Shown here in pieces: positions 1 through 8,886 of a stretch of 64,000 nt of DNA (positions are counted from its first letter, which is position 1; each line of letters begins with the position of its first letter). The DNA comes from Rhodanobacter sp. Soil772. Its GTDB lineage: Bacteria > Pseudomonadota > Gammaproteobacteria > Xanthomonadales > Rhodanobacteraceae. The stretch lies in the NCBI RefSeq assembly GCF_001428385.1, contig NZ_LMSK01000002.1:774704-838703 (forward strand), read 5' to 3'. Made by a program: the position numbers and the translations under genes. Under the pieces are notes generated by a model. The model saw nothing but the letters and a program-made list of their open reading frames with translations, searched no databases and was not told where the DNA came from.

Positions 1-66
1 GCTCATCGCCAGCAGCAGCAGGATCTGCGCGAGGAGGATGGCGGCATCGAGCAGGCTGTGGCTCAT
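1..66 (-). CDS. mrpF: Na+/H+ antiporter subunit MrpF, N-terminus only
   Basis: Only the first 22 codons lie in the window; the gene runs off the left edge. They read as a hydrophobic start (MSHSLLDAAILLAQILLLLA), as expected for the first membrane helix of MrpF, a small three-helix subunit of the Mrp complex in the inner membrane. The ATG overlaps the stop of mrpE by two bases, continuing the series of overlapping genes to its right. The call rests mainly on position after mrpE in a canonical A-C-D-E-F order. Confidence 0.8.
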   Translation of the reverse strand, partial: MSHSLLDAAILLAQILLLLAMS

Positions 67-551
67 TGGAAGATCTCCAGCAGGGGGCGCTCGTAGCGCT
101 GCTTGATCGAGTCGATCCAGCTTGCCTCGTCGACCAGGTCCAGCACGTGGATCAGCAGGATGTTCGCGCTGGAGTCGTAGCTGACCCAGATCGTGCCCGG
201 CGTGGAGGTGATGATGCACGCCAGCACGGCGAGGCCGTAGTGGTCGGTGAGGGTCAACGGGATCGCCACGAAGCCGGACTGCATGCGGCTGTCGCGGCGA
301 AGGATGATCCGCGCCACGGCGATGTTCGAGCGCACGATGTCGACGACGACGCGCACGAACAGCAGGCCGAGCAGCGGATAGTTGCGCACGCGCGCCTTCG
401 GCGGGCGCAGCAGGCCGAACACCTTCGCCAGCGCGACGCCCAGCAGCGCACCGAGCAGGATCGTGCCGGGCGCGATGCTCTGGTTCAGCAGCAACCAGAT
501 CAGCAGCAGCAGCGCGGACAGGATCGGATACGGCAACCAGCGCCGGGTCAT
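63..551 (-). CDS. mrpE: Na+/H+ antiporter subunit MrpE
   Basis: 162 residues, the normal size for MrpE. There are two N-terminal hydrophobic segments (about residues 8-50), then the family-typical region around SNIAVARIILRRDSRMQSGF and a soluble C-terminal half with PGTIWVSYD, which matches the conserved TPGT(ISV) motif of the family. MrpE is needed for assembly and activity of the multi-subunit cation/proton antiporter in the inner membrane but is not itself a channel-like subunit. The ATG overlaps the mrpD stop by four bases (ATGA), so the genes are probably translationally coupled. Confidence 0.93.
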   Translation of the reverse strand: MTRRWLPYPILSALLLLIWLLLNQSIAPGTILLGALLGVALAKVFGLLRPPKARVRNYPLLGLLFVRVVVDIVRSNIAVARIILRRDSRMQSGFVAIPLTLTDHYGLAVLACIITSTPGTIWVSYDSSANILLIHVLDLVDEASWIDSIKQRYERPLLEIFQ

Positions 552-2146
552 GGCTGCGCCTCCGCGGCCGGCAACACCTGCTGGATGTACGCGGCCGGCG
601 TGTGGATCTGCCGCGCGGTGTCGCGCAGGTAGCGCAGCGGCGCCTCGGCCAGCACGGTCAGCAGCAGGCACAGGCCGAGCAGGATCGCGATGGAGGCGCT
701 CTCGACCAGCCGCACCTTCGGGAAGATTCGCTCGGGTTCGACCCAGAAGATCTGGATGCCGGCGCGGCACATCGCGATCACGGTGCAGAAGCCGGCCACG
801 ATGATCAAGGTGAACAATACGATCGCGCCCACGCGCGGGCCGGCTTCGAGCATCGGTGCCAGCATGGCGAACTTGGCCAGGAAACCGGACAGCGGCGGCA
901 GCCCCGCCAGCAGCAGCGCGCAGGCGAAGAAGCTGGCGCCGAGCATGGCGATCGGCGCGGAGATCACCACCCGGCTCTCGTCCTCCTTCGCATACAGGCC
1001 TTCGCCCGCCGACGCTTCGCCCAGCTGCTCGTACGGTTCCAGGCTCAGGCTGTCGTCGGTGTCGTCGTCACCGTCGGAGGCGAGCAGGCCGGCGACCAGG
1101 AAGAACGCGGCGATGGCCAGAGTGGAGATCACCAGGTAGGCCAGCGCGCCGGCCGTGACCGCCGGCAGCTGCAGGCCGATCGCGCCGAGCAGGGTGCCGG
1201 AGGAAATCAGCACGTTGTAGCCGGCCAGCTTGGCCAGGTCGCGCGCACCGAGCATGCCGATGGTGCCGGCGACCACGGTGGCCACCCCACCCCACAGCAT
1301 CCAGCCGCTGCCGAAATGGCTCGACGCCGGCCCGGCACCGTCGCCGAACAGCAGCAGGCTCAGGCGCAGCAATACGTAGATGCCGACCTTGGTCATCAGC
1401 GCGAACATCGCGGCCACCGCCGGCGACGCGGCCGCATACGTGCGCGGCAGCCAGAAGCCCAGCGGCCACATCGCGGTCTTGATCAGGAATGCCACGCCGA
1501 GAATCGCCGCACCGGCATGCAGCAGCGCGCGGGTGCGCTCGGGCACGTGCGGGATCAGCTCGGCCAGCGCCGCCATGTTCAGCGTGCCGGTGACGCCGAA
1601 GATCAGGCTGACCCCGAGCAGGAACAGCATCGAGGCGGTCAGGTTGACCGCGATGTAGTGCAGCCCCGCGCTGACCCGGCGCGCGCCCGAGCCATGCAGG
1701 GCGAGGCCGTAGGACGCCGCCAGCAGCACCTCGAAAAACACGAACAGGTTGAACAGGTCGCCGGTGAGGAACGCACCGTTCAGGCCCATCAGCAGGAACT
1801 GCAGCAGCGGCTGGAAGTGGCCGCCGCGATGCTGCCAGCGGCCCAGCGCGTACGGCAACAGCGCCAGCGCGAGCACGCTGGCGAGCAGCACCATCAGCGC
1901 CGACAGCCGGTCGGCCACCAGCACGATGCCGAAGCGCGCCGGCCAGTCGCCGATGCGGTAGACCGCCGTCAGCGCGCCGTCGCCGGCCACCGCCAGCATC
2001 AGCGCGGCGGCCAGCAACACCAGCACGACGCACGAGGCGACGCTCAGCGCCAGCACCGTGCGCCGGCGCTTCTCGCCGACCAGTAGCTGCAGCGCGGCGA
2101 CCAGCAGCGGCAGCACGATCGGCGCGATGATCAGGTGGTTGCTCAC
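548..2146 (-). CDS. mrpD: Na+/H+ antiporter subunit MrpD (proton-translocating, NuoN/NuoM-like)
   Basis: 532 residues with about 14 predicted membrane helices. It carries the proton_antipo_M signatures, including FFEVLLAASYGLAL with the conserved membrane glutamate, LIKTAMWPLGFWLP with a helix-7 type lysine, and a second lysine in LTKVGIYVLLR-like context. MrpD is one of the two large subunits related to complex I antiporter subunits and helps move H+ and Na+. A GTG start is chosen because it overlaps the mrpC stop (GTGA), and the family N-terminus SNHLIIAPIVLPLL begins right there. A strongly acidic loop (about residues 370-405, DGDDDTDDSLSLEP onward) interrupts the helices; loops of this kind occur in fused-MrpAB type systems. 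Confidence 0.95.
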   Translation of the reverse strand: MSNHLIIAPIVLPLLVAALQLLVGEKRRRTVLALSVASCVVLVLLAAALMLAVAGDGALTAVYRIGDWPARFGIVLVADRLSALMVLLASVLALALLPYALGRWQHRGGHFQPLLQFLLMGLNGAFLTGDLFNLFVFFEVLLAASYGLALHGSGARRVSAGLHYIAVNLTASMLFLLGVSLIFGVTGTLNMAALAELIPHVPERTRALLHAGAAILGVAFLIKTAMWPLGFWLPRTYAAASPAVAAMFALMTKVGIYVLLRLSLLLFGDGAGPASSHFGSGWMLWGGVATVVAGTIGMLGARDLAKLAGYNVLISSGTLLGAIGLQLPAVTAGALAYLVISTLAIAAFFLVAGLLASDGDDDTDDSLSLEPYEQLGEASAGEGLYAKEDESRVVISAPIAMLGASFFACALLLAGLPPLSGFLAKFAMLAPMLEAGPRVGAIVLFTLIIVAGFCTVIAMCRAGIQIFWVEPERIFPKVRLVESASIAILLGLCLLLTVLAEAPLRYLRDTARQIHTPAAYIQQVLPAAEAQP

Positions 2147-2484
2147 GGCGTGCCGTCCTCGCCATCGACGTGGTCGTTGCCGGTGAGGCCGCGCGAGGTC
2201 AGCAGCACCACCAGGAACAGCGCGGTGGTGGCAAAGCCGATCACGATCGCGGTGAGCACCAGCGCCTGCGGCAGCGGGTCGGCGTACTGCGCGATGTCGC
2301 CGGCCGCGTCGCGCAGCACCGGGTCGGCGCCGGTGCGCAAGCCGCCGATCGAGAAGATGAAAAGATTCACCGCGTAGGAGATCAGGGTCAGCCCGATGAT
2401 CACCTGGAAGGTGCGCGGGCGCAGCAGCAGCCACACGCCGGAGGCGGCGAGAATGCCGATCGCGGCGGCCAGGACCAGTTCCAT
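2143..2484 (-). CDS. mrpC: Na+/H+ antiporter subunit MrpC (NuoK-like)
   Basis: 113 residues with three hydrophobic segments, the size and topology of MrpC/NuoK-family subunits. The stretch IGLTLISYAVNLFIFSIG is the NuoK-like second helix, and DPLPQALVLTAIVIGFATTA is the very conserved third-helix signature of MrpC. Its ATG shares one base with the stop of the large upstream subunit (TGATG), and its own stop overlaps the GTG of mrpD, so this is an internal gene of a tightly coupled operon. No unusual residues are seen. Confidence 0.95.
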   Translation of the reverse strand: MELVLAAAIGILAASGVWLLLRPRTFQVIIGLTLISYAVNLFIFSIGGLRTGADPVLRDAAGDIAQYADPLPQALVLTAIVIGFATTALFLVVLLTSRGLTGNDHVDGEDGTP

Positions 2485-5399
2485 CAGCCCTGTCCTCCCG
2501 CCGCGGCCGGCGCATCCGCCAACTGGCGCGGACGCCGCAGCGACTGGTGCGCCAGCGCGATCAGCAGCAGCACGGTGGCGCCCACCACCACGCTGAACAC
2601 GCCCAGGTCGAACAGCACCGCCGAGGCCAGCGGCAGCTTGCCCAGCACGGGCAGCTCGGCGTAGCGGAAATACGAGGTAAGGAATGGACGGCCAAACGCC
2701 AGCGAAGCCAACCCGGTCGACACCGCCAGCAACAGGCCCGCGCCGATCCAGCGCACCGGCAGCACGCGCAGGTGCGCCTCCACCCAGCGCGCGCCGCGCG
2801 CCATGTACAACAGGATCAGGCCCACCGCCACGGTGATGCCAGCGACGAAACCGCCACCCGGCAGGTCGTGCCCGCGCAGGAACAGGTGCAGCCCGAACAG
2901 CAGGATCACCGGGAACATCAGCTGGATGATCAGGCCCGGGATCATCAGGTAATCGGTCAGCGAATGATCGACCGCGCGGCTGGCTTCGCCCGCATCCGGC
3001 ACGACCTGCCGGCGCTGCTGCAGCGGCACGTTGATGCTTTCGGCGGCCGGACGGAAACGGCGCAACAGGCCGAACACGGTCAGCGCCACGATCGCCAGCA
3101 CGCTGATCTCGCCCAGCGTGTCGAAGCCGCGGAAGTCGACCAGGATCACGTTGACCACGTTGCGGCCGCCGCCCTCGGTGTACGCGCGCTCGAGGAAGAA
3201 GCGCGAGATCGAGTCGGCCACCGGATGCATCATCGCCGCATAGGCCAGGCTGGCCACGCCGAGGCCGACCACGATCGCGATCAGCCCGTCGCGACGACGC
3301 CGGAAGCGGTGCATGCGGCTCTCCGGCGCCAGCCCCTCGATACGCTTGGGCAACCAGCGCATGCCGAGCAGGATCAGGATCGTGGTGACCACCTCGACCA
3401 GCAACTGGGTCGCCGCCAGGTCCGGCGCCGACAACCACACGAAGCTCACGCACGACACCAGCCCCGCGCCGCCGGTGAGCACCAGCGCGGCGAGGCGATG
3501 GAACTTGGCCTGGCTCGCCGCGCCGATCGCGCAGGCCGCGCCGAGCAGCCACAGCAGCGCAAACGCCGGGTCGACGCTGGACCAGCGCGGATGGAAGCCG
3601 AACGGCGCGCTGGTCGCGGCCAGGCCGCCGGCCAGCAGCGCCAGCAACACGATCCACAGCAGCTGCGACTGCAGCCGCCGGCTCGGGTAGCGGCGCTCGA
3701 TCCACCGCGGGATATCCGCAGCGAGCACCGCCAGCACGCGCTCGAAGATGCGCTTGCCGCTGAGTCGCCCGGTCAGCGGCGCCACCTCGCGCCCGGCAAC
3801 ATAGCCGCGCAGGCGCACGTACAGCAGGCAGCCCGCCACGAACGCGAAGATGCTCATCAGCAGCGGCGTGGTCACGCCATGCCATACCGCCAGGCTGTAG
3901 TCCGGCAGCTGGCCGGCACCCAGCACTGAGCTTGCCGCCGCGCGCAGCGACGGGCCGATCACCCGCGCCGGCAGCATGCCCACCAGCAGGCAGGCCAGCG
4001 CCAGGAAGCCGATCGGGAAACGCATCCACAGCGGTGGCTCGTGCGGTTCGCGCGGCAAGCTGGCGGGCACGCGGCCGAAGAACACGCCACGCACGAAGCG
4101 GATCGAATAGGTCACGCCGAACGCGCTGGCGGCCACCGCGATCACCACCGAGATCATGTCGAGCAACGGGCCCTGGCGGGTGGCCAGCGTCTCGGCGAAG
4201 AACATCTCCTTCGACAGGAAACCGTTCAGCAGCGGCACGCCGGCCATCGCCGCGCCGGCGATCAGCGCCAGCGTCGCGGTGACCGGCATGAAGCGGCGCA
4301 ACCCGCCGAGCTTGCGCAGGTCGCGCGTGCCGGCCTCGTGGTCGACCGCGCCGGCGGCCATGAACAGCGAGGCCTTGAAGGTGGCGTGGTTGACGATGTG
4401 GAAGATCGCGGCGACCACGCCGAGCGCGCTGCCCAGGCCGACCAGCATGGTGATCAGGCCCAGGTGGCTGATCGTCGAGTAAGCCAGCACGCCTTTCAGG
4501 TCCTGCTCGAACATCGCCGAGTACGCGCCCAGGATCAGCGTCACCAGGCCCACCCCGCCGACGATCCAGAACCATTGGTCGGTGCCGCCCAGCACCGGCC
4601 AGAAGCGCACCAGCAGGAACACGCCGGCCTTCACCATGGTGGCCGAGTGCAGGTAGGCCGATACCGGCGTCGGCGCCGACATCGCCTGCGGCAGCCAGAA
4701 ATGGAACGGGAACTGCGCGCTCTTGGTGAACGCGCCGAGCAGGATCAGCAGCAGCGTCGGCGTGTACAGCGCATGCGCGCGCACCATGTCGCCCGCGGCG
4801 AGGATCACGTCGAGGTCGTAGCTGCCCACCACATGCCCCAGCAGCAGCACGCCGGCGAACAGGCACAGGCCGCCGCCGGAGGTGACGATCAACGCCATCC
4901 GCGCGCCGTCGCGCGCCGGTGGTCCGCGGTGCCAGTAGCCGATCAGCAGGAACGAGAACAGGCTGGTCATCTCCCAGAAGAACACCAGCTGGATCACGTT
5001 GCCGGACATCACGATGCCCAGCATCGAACCCATGAACGCCAGCAGCAGCGCGAAGAAGCGCGCCAGCGGATCGTCCGGCGACATGTAGTAGCGGGCGTAC
5101 AGGCCCACCAGCGTGCCGATGCCGCAGATCAGCAGCATGAACAGCCAGCTGAAGCCGTCCACCCGGAGCACCAGGTCCAGCCCCAGTCCCGGCACCCACG
5201 GGATCACCTGGCGCAGCACGTTGCCGGCAGCAATCGCCGGGTACAGCCAGAGCGAAAGCAGCAGGCCGAGCAGCGCCGTGGCAGTCATCAGCCACGCCGC
5301 CAGGTTGTGGCTGCGGCCACGGCCACGCAGCAGGAACACCACGACGCTGGCCACGAACGGAAGGCAGATGATGGCGCTTGGCAGGGCGTTGTCAGGCAT
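2484..5399 (-). CDS. mrpA: Na+/H+ antiporter large subunit, MrpA-MrpB fusion
   Basis: 971 residues. Residues about 1-480 form the NuoL-like antiporter core (FSWLFMLLICGIGTLVGLYARYYM, FFWEMTSLFSFLLIG with the membrane glutamate, KSAQFPFHFWLP, STISHLGLI). The middle region holds the extra MrpA helices and a DUF4040-type segment. The C-terminal roughly 140 residues match MrpB (LIIQLMFPVILLFGLHLFLRGHD then GGGFVAG). Fusion of A and B is the hallmark of the group-2 Mrp (Pha/Sha) systems known from Sinorhizobium and Pseudomonas, so no separate mrpB is expected. It is the first gene of the minus-strand operon, with roughly 300 bases of non-coding DNA upstream shared with the divergent two-component system. 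Confidence 0.96.
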   Translation of the reverse strand: MPDNALPSAIICLPFVASVVVFLLRGRGRSHNLAAWLMTATALLGLLLSLWLYPAIAAGNVLRQVIPWVPGLGLDLVLRVDGFSWLFMLLICGIGTLVGLYARYYMSPDDPLARFFALLLAFMGSMLGIVMSGNVIQLVFFWEMTSLFSFLLIGYWHRGPPARDGARMALIVTSGGGLCLFAGVLLLGHVVGSYDLDVILAAGDMVRAHALYTPTLLLILLGAFTKSAQFPFHFWLPQAMSAPTPVSAYLHSATMVKAGVFLLVRFWPVLGGTDQWFWIVGGVGLVTLILGAYSAMFEQDLKGVLAYSTISHLGLITMLVGLGSALGVVAAIFHIVNHATFKASLFMAAGAVDHEAGTRDLRKLGGLRRFMPVTATLALIAGAAMAGVPLLNGFLSKEMFFAETLATRQGPLLDMISVVIAVAASAFGVTYSIRFVRGVFFGRVPASLPREPHEPPLWMRFPIGFLALACLLVGMLPARVIGPSLRAAASSVLGAGQLPDYSLAVWHGVTTPLLMSIFAFVAGCLLYVRLRGYVAGREVAPLTGRLSGKRIFERVLAVLAADIPRWIERRYPSRRLQSQLLWIVLLALLAGGLAATSAPFGFHPRWSSVDPAFALLWLLGAACAIGAASQAKFHRLAALVLTGGAGLVSCVSFVWLSAPDLAATQLLVEVVTTILILLGMRWLPKRIEGLAPESRMHRFRRRRDGLIAIVVGLGVASLAYAAMMHPVADSISRFFLERAYTEGGGRNVVNVILVDFRGFDTLGEISVLAIVALTVFGLLRRFRPAAESINVPLQQRRQVVPDAGEASRAVDHSLTDYLMIPGLIIQLMFPVILLFGLHLFLRGHDLPGGGFVAGITVAVGLILLYMARGARWVEAHLRVLPVRWIGAGLLLAVSTGLASLAFGRPFLTSYFRYAELPVLGKLPLASAVLFDLGVFSVVVGATVLLLIALAHQSLRRPRQLADAPAAAGGQG

Positions 5400-5706
5400 C
5401 AGTCACTGCGCTCGGTCGAAAGATTGTCGGTGTCTCCGGCAACCGGGGCAGACACCCCGGCACTTCATGAGCGTTTGCACGCCTCGGCGGATGCAACGCC
5501 TGTGCGTGCCGTAGCGTGGGCAATCATTGCGATCGCCCGAATGGCCTCACACCGCTTCGCTCGATTCTATAGGCCGGCCCGACCGGTCGGCAAACGCGCA
5601 GCGCGAGGGCGGTCACCGGGTTTAAGCACTTCGTAAGCGGATGACCGGATAATCTCCCCACGAGTCGCGCCGCCTCCATGGTGCCCGCGATCGAAGGAGC
5701 CTGTCC
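5400..5706. other. Divergent intergenic region between mrpA and the two-component system
   Basis: This gap of 307 bases must hold the mrp promoter (leftward) and the regulator promoter (rightward). A GC-rich inverted repeat (CCGGGGCAGACACCCCGG, 5440-5457) lies near the mrpA start. The right part contains the TAAG direct repeat and -10 box described separately. A good ribosome site (AAGGAG, about 5694-5699) precedes the GTG at 5707. I could not place the mrp promoter with confidence. Confidence 0.6.
5621..5653 (+). promoter_or_regulatory. Putative response-regulator direct repeat and promoter of the two-component operon
   Basis: Two half-sites, TTTAAG (5621-5626) and CGTAAG (5632-5637), are separated by five bases, giving an 11-base period. 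Ten bases later comes a -10-like GATAAT (5648-5653). The layout matches the direct-repeat boxes bound by PmrA/QseB-type OmpR-family regulators (half-site HTTAAD, spacing 5) with one mismatch in the second half. The same arrangement, including the 10-base gap to the -10, recurs ahead of the pump operon at 14415-14447. Autoregulation is an inference. Confidence 0.6.
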
Positions 5707-6372
5707 GTGCACATCATCCTGGTCGAGGACGATCCCCAGCTCGGCGCGGCGATCCAGCGCGCGCTGGAACGCCTCGCCTATACCGTCAGCTGGCTGCGCG
5801 ACGGCCGCGAGGCGCTGCTCGCGCTGCGCGACCAGACCGCCGACCTGGTCCTGCTCGATCTCGGCCTGCCCGGCAAGGACGGGCTCGACGTGCTGGTCGA
5901 GGCGCGCCGCCTGCACGTCAAGACTCCGGTGCTGGTGATGACCGCACGCGACACGCTGGACGACCGCGTGCGCGGCCTCGACGCCGGTGCCGACGATTAC
6001 CTGGTGAAACCCTTTCACCTGGAGGAACTGGGCGCACGCATCCGCTCGCTGACCCGACGCGCGCAGGGCCTGGCCGCCAACCGCATCGATGCGGGTGCGT
6101 TGAGCCTCGACCTGGGCACCTCCGAGGTGAGCTTCCGCGGCGCGCGGGTCGAGCTGACCAAACGCGAATTCGCCCTGCTGCAGATCCTGATGGAACGCGC
6201 CGGTCGGCTGGTGCGCCGCGAGAACCTGGAGAACTCGCTGTATGGCCTGGACAACATGGTCGGCAGCAGTGCGCTGGAAGTGCTGGTGCACACGCTGCGC
6301 CGCAAGCTGAGCTTCGACACCATCCAGACCGTGCGCGGCTTCGGCTACATGATTCCGCGGGAGCCCCAATGA
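5707..6372 (+). CDS. OmpR/PhoB-family response regulator (PmrA/QseB-like)
   Basis: 221 residues. The receiver domain spans residues 1-115 with the acidic pair D8-D9, the phosphoacceptor Asp51 in LVLLDLGLPGKDG, the switch Thr in VMTARD and Lys in DDYLVKPF. The C-terminal winged helix (about 125-218) contains the usual ELTKREFALLQILM and VHTLRRKLSFDTIQTVRGFGYM. It starts with GTG, supported by an AAGGAG ribosome site 7 bases upstream. Its end overlaps the kinase ATG by four bases. The receiver and winged-helix style is that of the PmrA/QseB/TctD branch. The repeated TAAG motif in front of this gene and of the pump operon suggests it controls itself and the efflux genes. Confidence 0.93.
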   Translation: MHIILVEDDPQLGAAIQRALERLAYTVSWLRDGREALLALRDQTADLVLLDLGLPGKDGLDVLVEARRLHVKTPVLVMTARDTLDDRVRGLDAGADDYLVKPFHLEELGARIRSLTRRAQGLAANRIDAGALSLDLGTSEVSFRGARVELTKREFALLQILMERAGRLVRRENLENSLYGLDNMVGSSALEVLVHTLRRKLSFDTIQTVRGFGYMIPREPQ

Positions 6373-7781
6373 GGTTGGCGAGCCCGCTGAAGCCGGCCAG
6401 CCTGCACGGCAGGTTGCGCCTGCTGATCATCGTCGTGCTGCTGGCCGTGCTGCTGCCGCTGGGCGTGCTCAGCTTCCATCGCACCATCACCGAGGTGGAC
6501 GAGCTGTCCGACGGGCGGCTGGCGCAGTCGGCGCGGACGCTGCAGGTGCTGATCAAGCATGCCGACATGCAGGCCCTGCAGGGGGGCGACGCCGCGGATA
6601 CGCTGGTGCCGATCGAAGCCGGCCGCACCCGCCCGCCGAAGCGGCAGCGGAACACCTACGAGTCCGAAGTCGGCTTCCAGGTATTCGACCGCACCGGGCG
6701 CACGCTGCTGGCCACCGCGAACCTCGCCGCCCTGCCGCCGCCGGCGGCCGGCGATGCGGACTTCCAGGATCTGCAGCAGGGCGGCTACCGCTGGCGCGTC
6801 TTCACCCTGCGCGACATGGCCGAGGGCGTGGTGATCCGCACCGGCGAACGTTACGACAGTCGCCACGACATCATGCGCGCGGTGTGGCTGGAGCACAGCC
6901 TGCCGCTGCTGATCGGCCTGCCCCTGCTGGCCCTGCTGGTGGGCTGGGCCGTAAGGCGCGGATTGCGCCCGCTCGAAGCGCTGACCCGTGCCCTCTCGGC
7001 GCGGAAGCCGGGCAGCCATGAACCAATGCAGCTGCCCGATGCGCCGCTGGAATTGCAACCGGTACTGGCCGCGCTGAACGGCCAACTGGCGCGACTGGAG
7101 GATGCGCTGGAACGCGAGCGCCGCTTCAGCGCCGACGTGGCGCACGAACTGCGCACGCCGCTGGCCAGCGCCATGATCAATCTCGAAAGCGCGATGACCA
7201 CCACCGATCCGGCCGAACTGAAGGCGGGCCTGGTCAGCGCCCAGCACGGCATCGCCGGACTGGCGCGCCGGATCGAACAGCTGCTGGCACTGGCCCGGCT
7301 GGAAGCAGGTGCGGCGTCGAGCCAGCGCGGCCGCGTCGACCTGGTGGCGGTGGCGATGGGCGTGATCGAGGAGCTGTCGCCGGTGATCGCCGACAGTGGC
7401 GTGGAGTTGAGCTTTGCGCGGCTGACGCCGCAGGTGTCCGTGCAGGGTTACGAGGCCGCACTCGCGGCCCTGCTGCGCAACCTGCTCGAAAACGCACTGC
7501 GCCACGTGCCGGCCGGCGGCCAGGTGCAATTGTCGATCGAACAGGGCGAGCGCGTGGTGCTGATCGACGTCATCGACGATGGCCCGGGCATTCCGGCCGA
7601 ACGCCGCGCCAGCGTGTTCGCCCGCTTCCATCGCGAAGCCGGCAGCCGCGGCGACGGCTACGGACTGGGCCTGTCGATCGTGCAACGCGCGGCGCAGTTG
7701 CACGATGCCACGATCGAACTGCTCGACTCGCCGTACGGCAGCGGCCTGCGCGTACGCGTGGCGATTCCCTTGCGGCCCTGA
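6369..7781 (+). CDS. Sensor histidine kinase, QseC/PmrB-like
   Basis: 470 residues. A first membrane helix (about 17-37) is followed by a periplasmic region of roughly 140 residues of the 2CSK_N type (YESEVGFQVFDRTGRTLL), then a second helix (about 178-195, LLIGLPLLALLVGWAV), a linker, the HisKA domain with His259 in FSADVAHELRTPLAS, and the HATPase domain with N box NLLENALRH, DDGPGI and GDGYGLGLS. It lies in the inner membrane, phosphorylates and dephosphorylates the regulator encoded just upstream (ATGA overlap), and senses an unknown periplasmic signal. It converges on the propeller gene with only seven bases between stops. Confidence 0.93.
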   Translation: MRLASPLKPASLHGRLRLLIIVVLLAVLLPLGVLSFHRTITEVDELSDGRLAQSARTLQVLIKHADMQALQGGDAADTLVPIEAGRTRPPKRQRNTYESEVGFQVFDRTGRTLLATANLAALPPPAAGDADFQDLQQGGYRWRVFTLRDMAEGVVIRTGERYDSRHDIMRAVWLEHSLPLLIGLPLLALLVGWAVRRGLRPLEALTRALSARKPGSHEPMQLPDAPLELQPVLAALNGQLARLEDALERERRFSADVAHELRTPLASAMINLESAMTTTDPAELKAGLVSAQHGIAGLARRIEQLLALARLEAGAASSQRGRVDLVAVAMGVIEELSPVIADSGVELSFARLTPQVSVQGYEAALAALLRNLLENALRHVPAGGQVQLSIEQGERVVLIDVIDDGPGIPAERRASVFARFHREAGSRGDGYGLGLSIVQRAAQLHDATIELLDSPYGSGLRVRVAIPLRP

Positions 7782-7788
7782 GACCTGC

Positions 7789-8820
7789 TCAAGGCCGCCC
7801 GACGGTGAGGACGCCGAAGCTGTCCGGCTCGATCGTGCGACGGCCGTTGGCCTGCCGAGTCGCGCCCAGCCGCGCCGCGGAGAGATACAGCCGGTGCAGC
7901 TTCGGATCGAGCGCGAGCGTGCGCGCGCTGGCCTGGGTGGGGATGGTCGCGGTCACGCGGTAGTGGTCCGGAGCGTCCTCGTGCACCGCGGTGATCGTGC
8001 CGCTCTCGCCATTGGCGCTGTAGATCATCGCCTCGGCCGGATCGAACACCACGCCGTCCGGGCCATCGCCGATCGGCACGTCGGCCACGTGGTGGCCGTC
8101 GACCGCATCGAGCACGGCCATCGTGCGGTTGTCGCATACCGAGAAAAGCCGATGGTGCGGATTGTCGAGGGCCAGCCCGCTCGGCGATTCGCACGGTGCC
8201 AGCGGCCACACCTGCAGCAGCTTGCCGTGGATCGCATCGAGCTGGGCCAGCTCGGACTTGTCCTCGATGTTCACGTAGACATGGCCGGCACCATCGGCCA
8301 CCGCGAACTCCGGCTTGCCGGGCAGCGCGATGCTGCCGATCACCGCGTTCTTCGCCGGGTCGATCACGCTGGCGCTGGCGCTCTTGCCGTTGAAGGTCAG
8401 CACGTGGTGCGAAGCGCTGTCGTACAGGATCGCGTCGGGATTCTGGCCGGTGCCTGCAATCGTCGCCACAGTTTTCAATGACGCCAGATCGAACACGGTC
8501 ACCGACGCGCTCTTGCCGTCGCTGATGAAACCGCGATGCAGGTCATCGGCCAGCGCGATGCCGTGCACGCCCGCCGTGCCGCCGATCGTGCCGACCTGCT
8601 TGCCGGCATCGACGTCGATCACCAGCACGCGGTCGCCGCGGCTGACGAACAGGTGGCGGCTGGGCGCATCGAAGGCCAGATAGTCCCAACCGCCCGGGCC
8701 GCCCAGCGCCAGTCGCGACAACAACCGTGCGGGCGGCGGCGTGGCGGCCGACGCCGCTTGCGGGAGAATCGCCAGCGCCAACAGCGCAGCGGGCAACAGC
8801 TTGCGGATCAGTCGTGGCAT
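7789..8820 (-). CDS. Secreted YncE/YVTN-type beta-propeller protein
   Basis: 343 residues with a clear Sec signal peptide (MPRLIRKLLPAALLALAILP, cleavage near ASA-A, about residue 28). The mature part shows repeated blade units such as GGWDYLAFDAPSRHLFVSRGDRVLVIDVDAGK, SASVTVFDLASLKTVATIAG and DGVVFDPAEAMIYSANGESGTITAVH, typical of the seven-bladed YncE family (about 330 residues). The molecular function of this family is poorly known; periplasmic DNA or ligand binding has been proposed for YncE itself. It lies 61 bases downstream of the RND permease on the same strand, so it may be the last gene of the pump operon or use its own promoter. The upstream ATG at 8820 is preferred because it directly opens the signal peptide. 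Confidence 0.85.
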   Translation of the reverse strand: MPRLIRKLLPAALLALAILPQAASAATPPPARLLSRLALGGPGGWDYLAFDAPSRHLFVSRGDRVLVIDVDAGKQVGTIGGTAGVHGIALADDLHRGFISDGKSASVTVFDLASLKTVATIAGTGQNPDAILYDSASHHVLTFNGKSASASVIDPAKNAVIGSIALPGKPEFAVADGAGHVYVNIEDKSELAQLDAIHGKLLQVWPLAPCESPSGLALDNPHHRLFSVCDNRTMAVLDAVDGHHVADVPIGDGPDGVVFDPAEAMIYSANGESGTITAVHEDAPDHYRVTATIPTQASARTLALDPKLHRLYLSAARLGATRQANGRRTIEPDSFGVLTVGRP

Positions 8821-8866
8821 GACGGCACCTTGGCTGGATGGAATGGTCGGCCCAGCATGTGCGCGA

Positions 8867-8886
8867 TCGCTTATGCGCGCCTTAGC
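8867..8886 (-). promoter_or_regulatory. Possible third TAAG direct repeat ahead of the propeller gene
   Basis: Read on the minus strand this is GCTAAG-N5-CATAAGCGA, the same TAAG-N7-TAAGCG(G/A) core as at 5621 and 14431. It is weaker evidence than the other two. The first TAA is also the stop codon of the RND permease, and the expected -10 position (CATGCT) is poor. Confidence 0.35.
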